From the NCBI RefSeq assembly GCF_000004195.4, contig NC_030677.2, positions 100,530,829 to 100,594,828 of the forward strand: a stretch of DNA of 64,000 nt, written 5' to 3'. Position 1 is the first letter of the stretch. Each line of letters opens with the position of its first letter. The stretch is from Xenopus tropicalis. Its lineage: Eukaryota > Chordata > Amphibia > Anura > Pipidae. Below, piece after piece: positions 1-12,189 of this stretch. The translations under genes and the position numbers were made by a program. The notes below the pieces were generated by a model that saw only the letters and a list, made by a program, of their open reading frames with translations, did not search any database and was not told where the DNA came from.

Positions 1-732
1 TGCAGACCTGGCCCCCATGGAACTGCGTCTTATTGGCCCTTTTATGGAGTCCCAACTGATATCTATTGGGAAGGTTTAAAAATTAAGTCCTATAGTATGA
101 TACAGTTGTTGCCCATTATAGGTGGCCAGGCTGGGCAGCAATTCAATCCTAGCCGAAGCCTGGCCTAGCCAAACGAGCATATAATCACATGTTGGAGTCA
201 CATTAAGCATGGGTCACTTTTCAGCTCACAGGTCACATTTCAGAAGTAAGGTAAAACAATGCAAGCTTCACGTAAAGTTTCACAGGGTGCTGTCCATGCA
301 CAAAAAAGTTTAAAAGTTTTCTAAACTATTTTTCAAACGTTTCTGGAGTTTCCCACTCCCTTTGTCATTGCATTAGCAAATGAAGCAATGCATTCCCAAA
401 ATGTGAAAATGGAATACAGCTCCTGCAATTGCACTTTGTAAACTTCAGTGTGTGTAGCATATATTTACTGAAATCTGAGACCATGTGATGAATTCCCACC
501 CTTTGTTGTTTTTTCGGTGCTTTTTAAACATTTTAAAACATTTTGTCTCCATTCAAAGAATGTTTAACAATATGTCTGCAGTTGCTCTTTCAAGAATGGT
601 ATTGTTCATGAAGAAACAGTGAAATTCCACATATTTGTTTTTTTATTGTTTTTATTGTAATTATAAAATTGTATTGTTTAATTGTAGCACTGACTACCTT
701 GCTGGCATTATATGAATAAATTATGATGTAAA
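1..732. other. Intergenic sequence, nothing recognised
   Basis: AT-rich sequence without a convincing open frame, RNA gene or recognisable repeat end. It runs up to the MITE that begins near position 733. Confidence 0.5.
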
Positions 733-928
733 GCGCCGGTGGGATGGCATACGCGGCGCCTCGATTTCCCCGAAATCTCGGAAGTTTCCTCTCAAGGCAA
801 CCGCGTATACCATCCCACTGGCGATTTACATTTTTTCCCGGTGGGATGGCATTTCAGGGAGATTAGTCGCCTGCGACAAGGGATATTTGTTGCGGGCGAC
901 TAATCTCCCTGTGTGCCAGAGCCCTTAG
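733..928. mobile_element. Harbinger-like MITE, rearranged copy
   Basis: It has the same blocks as the clean element at 53200-53393: the GGTGGGATGGCA block, the GGGAGATTAGTCGCC block and the right end GTGTGCCAGAGCCC followed by TTA. The left end does not show the GGGCTCTGGCACACGG terminus, and the GGTGGGATGGCA block occurs at 738 and again at 839, so the copy is truncated or internally duplicated. Non-coding. The Harbinger-like call rests on the TAA/TTA flanks of the better copy. Confidence 0.7.
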
Positions 929-1844
929 GGTGAGGGCGCACGGGGAGTCGTGGCAACCGATTGGTGCGTGTGCACATGGAGCTTCTTCTGGCTACAAAAT
1001 AGCCAGTATCTTTTAGCAGAAACAATTCTCAGTACTGTCCATGGCAGGGTATTTTCTGGCATTTTGTAGCTGCAACAAATAGCTGGCTACAAGTAGCGCC
1101 GCGTGTCATAGCTTTTATATAGGGAAAATACTTTTTCAGTGATAAGAAAAGAAACTCTGATTTTAAGCCAAATCACCTTGGCGTATAAATTACCATATGC
1201 ATTTTCTAAAAATCTATCTTTCTGGAAAAAAAATCTCCAACTTCCTGGAAAAAAATGCAAATTTTCACTTAGCTCCTATAAGTAAAAAAGGAAACTGCTG
1301 CACTAAACAGCAAATATGTACATAATGCTTTGTATATTTGGAATGAACAGTATTTATGTACTGAATGTACTATAGAGGTTCTAAAGTTGTGTTGGATAAT
1401 CCTGTGGTTTTGTTTGCCATGCCCAAGAGCAAGGTCTTTGCTAGTTTATGACAATCTACTACTATAAACACATGAGTGCAAACAATGAGAAGAACAAACT
1501 GCAGTTATTAAATATGAAAATTACATTTGATGTGGATTAAAACAGTGTGGGTGCACATTTGAAGTATGTGTCAGCCAGGAATCAGAAAATGTCATGGCAT
1601 TCAAAACTAATTTAATTACAGAAGAGGGCCGAGGTGCACTGTCCAGAGCCTTCAGCTATGGAAGCGGATGGGTGAAAGGCAGACATTCAATTAGCAGCTT
1701 CAAACCCAAGCTTAGAAAAATATACATCTACTGAAAGCAGTATAAAGCAGCCTTTTTTTTTTTAAATAAACTACCTTATATTTTTTTACAGACCTGGTCT
1801 GAAGCTGTTCATTGAATACTTGCTTTTCACTACAAAATGTTTTG

Positions 1845-2378
1845 CCAGGCATGGATTCACGGCGGAAAAATTCGCTGTGCATCCAAAAATTGTCGTGGGC
1901 ATCAAAAGAATAGTCATGGGCGCCAAAAAAAATAGTTGTGGTATCAAAATAAAAGAATAGTCGCGCGTCAAAAGAATAGTCGCGGGCCTCAAAGAATAGT
2001 CGCAGTGTCCAAATAAATAGTGGTGCCGTCAAAATAGTCACACGTCAAAATAAATAGTCGCGGACATCAAAAGAATAGTCGCAGCGTCAATATAAATAGT
2101 TGCAGCGTCAAAATAAATAGTCGAGCGCCAAGAGAATAGTCGCGCATCAGAAGAATAGTCGCGTGCGTCAAAGAATAGTCGCAGCGTCAAAATAAATAGT
2201 TGCGACTTCAAAATAAATAGTCATGCGTCAAAATAAATAGTCGCAGCGTCAAAAGAATATTTGTGGCAGTCAAATTTTTTTTTACGCATTTTCGCTGTTT
2301 TGCAAAGATTTTGCTGTTTCCAGGATCTTTTGAAAGATTCCCAAATTTTTGGGCGAAGCGAAACGGGACAGATCACTA
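1845..2378. mobile_element. TAGTGATGAGCG-family MITE with expanded internal minisatellite
   Basis: The left edge (GCCAGGCATGGATTCACGGC) and right edge (GGGCGAAGCGAAACGGGACAG, then ATCACTA) match the clean hAT-like element at 58236-58551. Between them, about 1880-2265 is a degenerate tandem array of units of about 19-20 bp built on AAAATAAATAGTCGC with variable GCGTC joints. Short open frames on the minus strand across it are artefacts of the repeat. Related copies at 56485 and 58236 lack this expansion. Confidence 0.7.
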
Positions 2379-2924
2379 AATACTACTTTTAAAAAAAACC
2401 TCTACCCTGTTGTTACCTGCGGCTTTGTGCACAAAACCTCTAATTTCAGGGACACATCTGGTTCTCCGGATCTGAGGGAATAAATAGTATTCATGCTTTT
2501 TATTGCTGTATAGCAGTGTGATTTGGCAGCATGTAAATGTTTTCTAGACTTCAAAATCACTATGCCTGTTGTGTTGTTTGCCATATTATATCTCTTTGTA
2601 ATAATTCTGTGTGCATAAACATACTCAAATGCTTGTTTTTAGTAAAGTAGGATATAAGTAAGGCTCCTTTTCAGGAAAAATATACAACATGCTTATTCAA
2701 CATCATATTTGTTCAGGCATGTAAAAGCTGAACACAAAATACTACTGTAAACGTTTGGTTTTCCATTGGTCCAGTGTACACAACACAACCAATTTTATCC
2801 TAGTTCATTTTCAAACAAATGTGTTTTTTAAAATGAGTATCGACAGGCACATAGCAAAACATGGCAGACATAGAAGACATTCTGCTCTCCCCACACATCC
2901 ATTTTAATCTAATCTCAAAACCTA

Positions 2925-5335
2925 CTTCTTTCATGTTCCTTCTTTTGAGGTGCATGCTGTTCCATCCCCTTTCTGTGCGGGTGGCAGTTGTTTACAGACC
3001 ACCTTCTACAAAATCCTTGGCTGCATTCCTCTCTGACTTTGAATCCTGGTTCTTTTTTTCCTATGTTCTGACACCCCTGCAGTTATTTTGAGTTATTTTG
3101 ATTGCCATATAGCTGACCCTTTCCAGCCCTGGCCATCTTGATTTCTCCATCTAACCTACTCCTTTGATCTCCAGCAGTGCACAAATACAGTTACCTATAA
3201 GGATGGTCATTTCCTAGATCTGGTCTTTACCAAAAATCTAAAACTTTCCATGTTTAACAGTGATCCTTTTTCTCTTTCAGATCATCATCTTATCTCTTTT
3301 TCTCGCACACTTTCCTTTCTACTAACCCTCAGCCTAAAACCCTGATTTGTTACACTCAAACTGTTGATATAGTTGTTCTCTCTAATTCTCTCAGTTCTAA
3401 CCTCTCCTCCTTCTGTGCTTCCTCTGATCCTGAGTTACTGGTAAATACTCAATTCTATCATCCATAATCAGCATAATCAACACCCTCTGCAGCCACAAAG
3501 CGGTCACGCCCGCAATCATCGTCCCTTGCTTAAATTTCAGACATGATTTCTGTGTTCCTGCGGCTGATTAGCAGAGCGCATTTGGAGGAAATCCCATACA
3601 ATAACAGACTTCCTCCACTATAAATTTCTCAATGCTGCCCTAATCCAAGCAAATCAAGAATATTATAATACACATGTAAATAATAATGAATCCAACCAAT
3701 GTCACTTATTTTCCATATTCAACTCACTTCTTCATCCTTTATCAAATAAATCACTTACGTACCCCCCAGGACTTTGCTGACTTATTTAAAAGCAAAGTAG
3801 ATTCTATCTAAACACAACCTTCAGATTCCCAAAACCTCAACCATCCTAAATCTCCTCTTTCCGTATTTGTATCCTTTGATCTTGTAACGGAGTGTGAAAT
3901 TTCTTAGCTTTTCCGTTCCTCTCCACCTATAGCTTGCTCACTGGATCCTATACCCTCATCATTACTCCCAGCACTCCCCCACTACGCTGATCTGGGGAAT
4001 GAGGATTTGTTAGCAAAAGCAACAGAGAAGGAGTGGTTAGAAAGATAGGAAGAGAACCAGGGTACAGCTTGATTTCAGATACCCAAAGGATATAGAATTT
4101 GCATAAGGACAGAATGGTCAACAATATCAAAAGCAATGGATATGTCCAGGAGAATGAGTCTTTCTAACCACTCCTTCTCTGTTGCTTTTGCTAACAAATC
4201 CTCATTCACCAGATCAGCGTAGTGTGGGGGTGCCTCAGGGCTCTGTACTTGGCCCTCTGTTGCCCCCCTATACACTCTCTCCTTAGGAGACCTTATCTTT
4301 TAATTTGGTCTTAAATACCTCTTATATTCACATCCAGATATATTTAGACACCCCTTCAACCTAACCACTGATGTTAAAACCCAGATATCTAACTGCCTCC
4401 TATCTATCTCCCTCTTGATGAACCAACACCACCTCAAACTCAGCCTAGCTAAAAAAGAGCTCACGGCCCCTCCCAAACCTAGCCCTTTCACCATTATTTT
4501 TGATGGCATGACCATTAACCGTGGTAATTCAACACACTGCCTGGGAGTTATTTTAACCAGTCCCTCTCCTTCTCTAACCATATTGATAAAACTGCCAAAA
4601 CCTGCTGCTTTTTCCTCCACAATATTGTCAAGATATGCCCCTTTCTTTCGCAAGAAACAGCTAAAACACTAATCCGTTTCCTTATCCTATCTTGTTTAGA
4701 TTACTGCAATCTTCTACTAACTGGCCTTCCAGGCTCCAACGTGTTCAACCCCAAGTTATATCTTTGGCATGCCTGCCTGTTAAGCAAAGGATAGCATACA
4801 AAATTCTTTAACTAACATTCAAAACCCTTCACTCCTCTGCTCCTCACTACATTTCTTCACTGGTCTCCCTGTAAGTTCCTGGTCATCTCCTCTACTCCTC
4901 TCAGTCTTGTTACACCATACACACTCACAACTCCCTCTCATCTTAAACCTTTCTATCTCGCTGCTCCTTACCTCTGGAACTCTATGCCTGAATTCCTCCA
5001 TAGGGAACACTTACTTTCTTAAAAAAAAAAAAAAAACTCAGATTGTTTAGTGGAGCACTAAAACAATGTTTTGTCCAGTCCTGCATTTAAGGGCCAATGC
5101 CCTAATCTTGAACACTCTTGCCTTTCAATTTGTGTCTGTACCACTTAGACTGTAAGTTCTATGGAACAATGAACTCCTTCCTACTGTGTCTCATACTACA
5201 TTGCACTTCATCTGTGTATTTATATTTTTTTTTATTGTGTTTATTGTTTATTGTAATGCTTGTCCTCCCTGTGTGTAATTTTGTATATTGTAAGATTGTA
5301 CAGTGCTGCGTATCCTTGTAATGTGTTGATAACTC
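2925..5335 (+). pseudogene. Degenerate L2-clade LINE, ORF2 and 3' tail
   Basis: Nucleotide similarity to the younger L2 copy at 32.7-35.0 kb is visible along most of this region: the GCGGGTGGCAGTTGTTTACAGA block (endonuclease), the GATGGTCATTTCCTAGATCTGG block, and GTGTGGGGGTGCCTCAGGG near 4220 (the RT VPQGS motif). It also continues through the RT C-terminal part that the younger copy lacks. The 3' tail at about 5150-5330 contains TGTAAGTTCTATGGAACA and TTGTACAGTGCTGCGT, as in L2-type tails. Many stops and frameshifts show an old, dead copy. It contains an internal inversion (separate entry). Confidence 0.8.
3981..4223. repeat. Inverted duplication inside the L2 relic
   Basis: Bases 3981-4045 are the reverse complement of 4159-4223 (65 bp, about one mismatch). 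The spacer 4046-4158 is also L2 RT sequence but in minus orientation: read on the minus strand it encodes an AFD-VDHS-like RT motif leading into the duplicated part. The relic therefore runs forward, then inverted, then forward again with 65 bp duplicated at the junction. Confidence 0.85.
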
Positions 5336-8215
5336 TTGCAGTAGGACCCCTTAAATAAACAGATTCTCCATTGGGCATGTGCAAACATGTGAAATACCAC
5401 ACGACTTTCTTCTTTTGATCCTTAAATTGCTTTGACTTGTAAGAATAGTGCACAGCCAAACATACACCATTTGCCTATTGCCTCACTGGCAGAAATGTTG
5501 CTGCATCCTTTAACAAGTCTTCCTCTCTAGTCTTCCTATTGTGACACACAGCAGCGCATCATTAGGAAAACATGTCCAATATTGTGTAAACATTTCTTTA
5601 AAGCATGAAAGCCAATTACAGTAACACTACCAACAAGCTCCTGTTGCCATAGACTGTGCATCCCATGTGGCTTTTAAAAAACTAAGCATAGGCTCAGGAG
5701 TGTTAGTGCCACCTTGTGGTCCTATTCTACAGAATTTTATGTTCTAAAATTGAACATAAAGAAATATAAGAACACAAAGTTAGTGTAAAAATGCAATGCT
5801 ATTATAATTAAAGGGTAATTATATGACAACAATCAATAATCTATTTAAGTACTGCAGTTCACTTTACTGGCTTCCGTTGATGATGAAGCTTCAAATGTTT
5901 CCAGTGAAGGGGGTTCCACAACCCTACTCTAGGTTTTAATATTCTCCCATGGGCTGTGAAATCTGGGTTTTTGCCTAGTGGTGCACTTAAGGCTCTACCA
6001 ATCTTTTACTCAAAATTAGCTATGTTTAGATTATCCATCATTTTTCTCTTTCTATATTTGTAAGCTTTGCACAAAGCGCAACATTAAAAACAGTAACAGA
6101 TATTTTTCTTCTTTCATAGATGTAAAGTTATGTAACCTAGGTATGAGTACCTGGAGCCATGCTGCCAGCAACCAAAGGCTTTTGAGGGTACTGGAAGCAA
6201 CATCTAGAGGGCCTCTTGATGTCCAGCACTGATGTGGTTTAGCTAACGGTTTAGTAATTTAACAGGTAGCATTGACAGGTAAGCTGATTGAAACTACACA
6301 TCTACTGGTTGCTATGGGCTACACAATCGGGGCAAATATTGCAGACAGGTTTTGTGTGAGGTAGTCAGGAGGAAGCAAAGGGTAACTTGGAAGGTATTAC
6401 TTTGGCATGGACCAAATTAATTAAAGACATTAAAGAATGTCTTTTTATGAAGGCAAGTGAAATGCAAAAGATAGAGGGAGGAGCATTGAATACACAAATC
6501 TGTTCTGCAACCACTTTCTTTATTCTTAAAACCAGGGGGTGCATCTTGGTCTGATACTGATGCCGCAGCACTTACCTACAATGATCATACCATAGCAAGG
6601 GTGGGGGGTGCCGTTGTTGAGAGAACAGTTGCACTGAATAAAAGAAAAGATATGAGCAATTGCTAAATGCTTATGCAATGGTAGGGGACAAGTAATTACC
6701 GTTCAGATTAATGGAAAGGAATTTCCCCATGTACCATTGCCCTTAGGATGGTTAAATAAGAGGAACATTTTGTCAGTATGCGTGTCAGCAACTCACATAG
6801 GTACTGTGTGGGACAGTTTAATGAATTATGACTTTCCACTAAGCAGGGGTGCAACTGTAGAGAAAACAGACCCTATAAGTGCTGAAGGGCACAGCGGGTA
6901 TAGGGACCATGACTGAGAGAGGTCCTAAAATGATTTTTCTGTGGAGTTCAGTAACTGCTAATTACCCAGTTATCACTAATGCCTATCACATTCACACACC
7001 ATACTAGCGACAATTTCACAAAACTAATCTGTTTGTAAAATCTAGTCTAAATTCATTTGCTGCTACCCAATAGCTTTGGGTAGTTGAACCCTTGTGCAAT
7101 TTTAGCAATACACAGACACCAGGATAGATAGATGAACCAAATCTTTATCAAGCGGGTGTTGTCTGAAACCAGTATCATGTTGCTTGTGGTAGTGCTTGCT
7201 AACTGCAAGAGAAACTCTTGTCAATAATAATTTATGTCAAGTACCACTGCATCGCCCTTGTCAACTGATTGTAGGTTGATGGAATAATCCGGTTGCCGGG
7301 ATTTCACAAAGAGAAGTGTTGTTGTGTAAATTATGCTGTATGTTTCTATGTACACAATACAAGTCGAGACATATCAACTGTGTAGATTCAGTTTTATTGT
7401 TATTCATATTTTTGTGTTGCTTATGTTTTTCTCAGACCCTGCTATTCATCTAATTTATTAATACACAGCATCTAGTTAAAAGTTTAATTTCTAAGCATTC
7501 AGAACAAATAAAACCCTATGATATTAAAAAAATAAATAAAAACCACAAAGAATAAAAAAGTCCAGTTGCAAATTGTTAGAATTCTGCTATATACACTAAA
7601 AAACTAAAATACTTAATTGGGGGAATGTAATGTGTATCGCTAACAGAAAAAACGGTTGCAATGAGACAAAAATGTCACTTTGTGAAAAAAAAAAAATGTT
7701 AGCGAAAAAATTTGTATTTCTTGCGGCAGAAGGCTTGCGATTGTGAATTTTTTAGTGTGTGCAGTGAATGTATTTAAACTTTTTAAAGAAAAAGGCGCAC
7801 TCAAAATTACACCATCTTTAAGCAGGAGTTAATGTAATAAATGTTTATGAACAGTATCACATTGCAAGCAGATCTACAGTAATTGTTCGCAAAAATGCCA
7901 TTTTACACAGCGCATGTGATTTTTATTACAACCCCCTGTTACTTTTAAGGTGAACAAGCCCTTTAAGATTTTTTCAAGTATTTTTTCAAAATGATAAGCC
8001 AAATAAGATTCTGTTCAGGATTAAATCATATTTTTTTTTGCTCAAATACAAAAATTAAATGCATTCCTAATTTTTAAACTTCAATTGCTCTGGTTCATCA
8101 GCTTAATTTGCTACCCTGTTTTCAGCTACCTTAACTGATAGTATGGGTCAGTTGGTTGGGGAAATAGTGAAGGCTGTGAAATTAATTTCCAGTTTGCAAC
8201 ACTGAAAAAAATCAT
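5336..8215. other. Mostly featureless intergenic sequence
   Basis: No gene or clear complete element. About 6155-6230 resembles the CACTGGGAGCAACATCCAA block of the hAT-like element at 15727. From about 6845 (GGGGTGCAACTGTAGAG) the sequence resembles a fragment of a common DNA element. One coding-like stretch, 6659-6914, is listed separately. Confidence 0.4.
6659..6914 (+). other. Unrecognised coding-like open stretch without start codon
   Basis: The frame running through 6689 is open for about 85 codons to TGA at about 6912-6914, with a protein-like composition (it contains NGKEFPHVPLPLGW and SATHIGTVWDSL). Another frame just upstream (about 6520-6665) reads GGASWSDTDAAALTYNDH before a stop, which could mean a frameshifted older coding sequence. 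I do not recognise the family. Its last third overlaps what looks like a DNA-element fragment, so chance is possible. Confidence 0.3.
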
Positions 8216-8650
8216 TTAAAGGAGAAGGAAAGTCATTTTGGCATTTTACTGGCAATAGATTGGCCACATTAGTGCCACCTAGAACACTATATTTATTCTG
8301 CAGAAAACATTACCATACCTGAGTAGTACAATACGCTATAAGTGTTCTCTGTTTGTTTAAGATAGCAGCTGCCATTTTAGCTTGGTCTTCATGGCTTCCT
8401 GCTTGCAGCTTAGCGGTTATAGCTCAGATTACACATTCCTAAGGGTGGGGGGAGTGAGTTTTAAGAATTCTTATGGGAGGGGGGGCAGGAAAGGGAGCGG
8501 AGAGAATTGTGCAGACTCTGACCCCAGGAATAAAGGATTTTTCTGAGAGAGGAAGTCAGATACCCTAAGAACATGTTTACAAATAAGGAGACAAGAAATC
8601 CTGTGTTTCTTTTGATAGAGGATTCTTCTTTAAAAGGTGAAATTTTTATT
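8216..8650. mobile_element. T2/Kolobok-like MITE, one end visible
   Basis: It starts TTTAAAGGAGAAGGAAAGTC, the TTAAAGGRR terminus of T2-type Xenopus elements. The interior block AAGGGTGGGGGGAGTGAG reappears in reverse complement near 36480-36540 inside another T2 element. A matching right terminus (YYCCTTTAA) is not clear, so the right border is approximate and the copy is probably truncated. Non-coding. Confidence 0.65.
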
Positions 8651-10210
8651 TTATTGATTTAGAAAATCAAAGTAAACAGTGGTTAGATGTAAGACAGGTA
8701 TCGCAGAAATAATACATAGCTCATAGTGAACGCCACAGTATCTGGAGATACTGCCACAACCCTAGATCCAGCAGGGTTCAGATGTGCTCAAATCTCGTCC
8801 TGGTTGCCCCTGAACTCTGAGGTATTATTGGTAATGCTTTTTTAACCAGTTGCTGCCAGAAGGGGATATTAGGTAAAGTCACACCTATCCAGTGCATAGC
8901 AATATCTTTTCTGGCTTAAAATAGCTGGGACTGGTACCGGTTCCAGGTGTAGTTGGAAGAAACTACATCATCCAGAATTCCCAGCAGGCAAATTTTTGGG
9001 GGACAATATATATGCAGGAAATCTAAGTCATTCACCAGAATATTAATAATATTCTACCAGAAGTTGGACAGGTGGACAGGACCAAATCAGTTTAGAAGAG
9101 TTTGATATATCCTTGAAGTTATTTTAAATGTTATAGGTAAATGTAAAGTTGACTGAAATGTATTTTAGTGTTTCAGATTGTGGTACTATTATATTCTTTA
9201 TAGTTATAGCCTTCTTAAATCTTAATGTATCGGTTAAGGTTGGTACTGCTCCCATGCATTGCTACGATCCTCTGTATGATTCTGACCTGGGCACTATCTT
9301 CAAAGAATTTATATGCTATCTCTATAACTGTGAGGGTTTCTTTTTGGTACTATTGTTTCCTACCACACCCCAAAAAACATACATTTGCAGTTATGGTGAT
9401 AACTTAAAAATTCTTCAATGATTGTGCACAGGTCAGGATCATATTCATAAAATTGTAAGATCGTAGCAAAACAATTGACTTCTGATGAAACTGAACCTAG
9501 TGTGTTTTGCGGTGGCATCACTAATAACTACCATACTACAGACCCAACTACCATTGTCATTGTGGTGGGTGGGTGGACATGTGGGGGGTTGAACCAGCAA
9601 GGAATGACGAAATATGCCATGGATCTTTTGAGGTTTATAGATTCCTGGGATCACCAAAGAAATATTGCTACTGATCTGCATATTCATAAACTCTCAAGCA
9701 TCTAGATTAATGTGTACTGTTTTCCTTGATGGCCAGTAGGTGGTGCTGTCAGTAAATTATTGTAAAATTAGAAGACTACAAATAGGCATCTTATACTGTA
9801 CATGAACAGATTTGCTCATTTTGCAGTGTTGCCAAGTAAGATGTTTGCTCAATTTGACAACCCATGTGCAGGGAGGATCTGATCATTGGAGGCCAAATAA
9901 ATATAAAGGTACTTAGGCTGACAGCTCGCTTGCATACTGGCTAACCATTAGAACCTTGAAACTTGCTGCCCTTAGCTTGGAATGATACCATAAAAGCAAG
10001 TCATGACACATACAATTAAAGGCAAAAATAATTTGCTTTCATTTTAAATTAGCCAGTTCCTCAAAGGGTCATCCTAGTATGCCCCTCAGTTCGCTCAAGT
10101 CCCACATATCTGCCCTAACACAGCCTTTGACCTGGAAAAGCAGACATGCAGTTTATGACTGTGGAGACTTGTTCCCTCCCATTATCACTCTTGCCCCGTT
10201 GCACCTAGCT
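8651..10210. other. Intergenic sequence, nothing recognised
   Basis: No supported gene. A short CTCF-like word, GGCCAGTAGGTGGTGCTGT, lies at about 9731-9749 (see findings). Open frames here are short and have no family resemblance. Confidence 0.4.
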
Positions 10211-10217
10211 GAGAAAA

Positions 10218-10395
10218 GACGCAATTATTACATTATTACATTAACATTTATTTATAAAGCGCCAACATATTCCGCAGCGCTGTACAATAAGTGGGTTACA
10301 TACATTGGACGTACAGAGTAACATATAAAGCAATCAATAACCGATACAAGAGGTGAAGAGGGCCCTGCCCAAAAGAGCTTACAATCTACAATGAC
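10218..10395 (-). repeat. Dispersed repeat tail with TTTATAAAGCGCC motif
   Basis: It begins ATTACATTAACATTTATTTA, then has TATAAAGCGCCAACATATTC, GCAGCGCTGTACAATAAGTG and the GGGCCCTGCCCAAAAGAGCT block. The reverse-complement arrangement occurs at 14395-14535 and a decayed copy at 29425-29560. The AT-rich end next to GGCGCTTTATAAAT looks like the 3' tail of a frog LINE or a SINE using it; that assignment is inference. Confidence 0.65.
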
Positions 10396-10904
10396 ACCGT
10401 TGTGTGGGTGGAGTTCGGCCACAGCTTTATTATCAAATACAACGTCCAAAATTAGTCCTTGCCATGTATATTCAAACTTTTCCAAACAATAAACCATTTT
10501 GTTAACGAATGCCAGCCACTGCGAACGCAGTGGGCATGTAGAAGCCATAATACAACATCAGAACTTAAATGGCCAAGGACTACCCCCCGCCATTATTTCA
10601 GCGCTCTCTAGGACGATGACCAAGATGTGTATCTAAAGTTAGAAAAAATGGCTGTTAAACCCAATAAATGGAGCCTAGAATAAATACAAAATGGAAATAA
10701 GCATCATCGACAATTACTTTGTACTTATGCTTCGATATCTGTCCTATATGTGTGCCGCTGTTTTGAGTATAATAAAACAATCTTCTGTTTGATGTTGTGG
10801 GTTGTGGGCATTGAACGTATATGGTAAATACTGAGGTGGTTCTAGCAGTCTTTTGGCTATACACGTATTTATCAATTTTATATTTCTGACTATTCATATA
10901 TGTC

Positions 10905-11235
10905 GGAATGACTGTATATATATATATATAGTATACATAGTATGATTACCACACCAGTCCAACATTGGGAAACATCCTAGGAGTTAACTATGACATATCC
11001 TTTTTATAGGTATTGCATATGGATTATGGAATTACTCCTGGGTTTGGAGATCCCCTTAATGTTTTTATTATTATTATTATTTTTTCTTATTTTTTCTTAT
11101 TTTAATCACTTATGTTTTGGTTCAGTATGGGTGTTGTTTGCATCCTAACCACTATATGGATGGTACATTGGGGGTTAACACACCCTGTGGGGGTGGGTCT
11201 CAATGGTATATTTAAGGCACTGGTGGGTGTGGAAC
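10905..11235. other. AT-rich low-complexity and Penelope-like flank
   Basis: A (TA)n run lies at about 10914-10932, (ATT)n at about 11064-11084, and TTTTTTCTTA is repeated near 11080-11100. This low-complexity DNA leads into the hammerhead-bearing 3' region that follows. Confidence 0.5.
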
Positions 11236-11520
11236 AACTGTTATAGCTTCTGATGAAGTGGCAGTAGGCCACGAAACGCGTCAAGCTGATGGTGTGGTTT
11301 TTGTAACATGTTTTTAATGGAGATATGAAATAAAGAATTTATTATTTTCATGAAGAAGCAGTCTTGGCGTGCTCCATCCACCAACACTAACTTTTTCCGT
11401 ATCTTTACCATGCCTGGATCGGGGGCATGTTTGGATGTGCAAGCACGGGACTCTGGAAAAGGACTTGGCGTCTGGTGAGTGCTCCCCTGCAATATGTGTT
11501 TTTCTACTGTGGGTATTCAG
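11236..11520 (+). mobile_element. Penelope-like element 3' region
   Basis: It consists of a hammerhead motif (11245-11287), then AAATAAAGAATTTATT (polyadenylation-like signal at about 11329), then a GTGCTCC-rich tail. The same order (hammerhead, AATAAAG, GTGAGTGCT, tail with TA repeats) is seen at both outer ends of the 41-43 kb palindrome and in the 50 kb cluster. Hammerhead ribozymes are known in Penelope-like retroelements. No RT is present here, so the copy is 5'-truncated or non-autonomous. Confidence 0.55.
11245..11287 (+). ncRNA. Hammerhead ribozyme motif, apparently intact core
   Basis: The core CTGATGA is at 11250-11256. Helix II is GTGGC (11258-11262) pairing with GCCAC (11268-11272) over an AGTAG loop. 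GAAA is at 11273-11276. Helix III is minimal, followed by the cleavage triplet GTC at 11280-11282. Helix I is AGCTT (11245-11249) pairing with AAGCT (11283-11287). All conserved core positions and helices I and II are present. The tiny helix III is a known feature of Penelope-type hammerheads, which may act as dimers. Activity itself is inference. Confidence 0.75.
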
Positions 11521-11994
11521 ATCCTGATTTATGGGATTATTAATCTTGGAAAGTACAGATTCACGAAAATGTACTAATACATTCTTTTGAAGTATGAAAT
11601 TACTATTAGTTGCTTGTGGAATTTTTGTGAATTTACCATTATCCTTTTTTTACGATGTGTCTGGTATCATCATAAATAATTTGTCTTATCTTTTATGATC
11701 AATATATATTGCAGATTTTATTGATATCTCAATTAAGAAATAAATTGCAGTAAATTTAGAGATATGCAACCAATTAAGCACACAAAAGGATGAGGAACCA
11801 ACAAAGGTACCTACTAAAATGCTCCTGAAACCCATGAGAAGCCAAGAAGAATAGAAATGCCCCTGATTTTTAAAATGACCTGGAAATAATATAATTAAAT
11901 ATTTCATTGAAATTGCGTATGATATTTAACTCAGTAACTGGACAACTACAAAGACCGAGAGTGAGAAGCAGCCATTACTGATATCTTCAGCATC
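11521..11994. other. Intergenic sequence, nothing recognised
   Basis: AT-rich DNA without supported features between the Penelope-like tail and the hAT-like MITE at 12003. Confidence 0.4.
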
Positions 11995-12002
11995 AGTTAT
12001 AT

Positions 12003-12179
12003 AGGGTTGCCATTTATGCGGTGATCGACCAATCGCCGCATCATAGCCACACCCAGTGATGTCACTGCCCCACCTCTTCCCCTGTCCCTGTGATGTCACA
12101 GCCCCACCTCTTCCCTGCCCCCATGGTATCACTGCCCGCCATCTACCCAGCGAAAAAAGCCAGCAGATGTGGTAACCCT
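12003..12179. mobile_element. hAT-like MITE with perfect 8-bp TSD
   Basis: 177-bp element with ends AGGGTTGCCA and TGGTAACCCT, flanked by AGTTATAT on both sides (11995-12002 and 12180-12187). An 8-bp duplication is the hAT signature. The interior has a three-fold CACTGCCCCACCTCTTCCC-type repeat, with TGATGTCAC (CRE-like) words at about 12057 and 12091. Non-coding. Confidence 0.85.
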
Positions 12180-12189
12180 AGTTATATAA

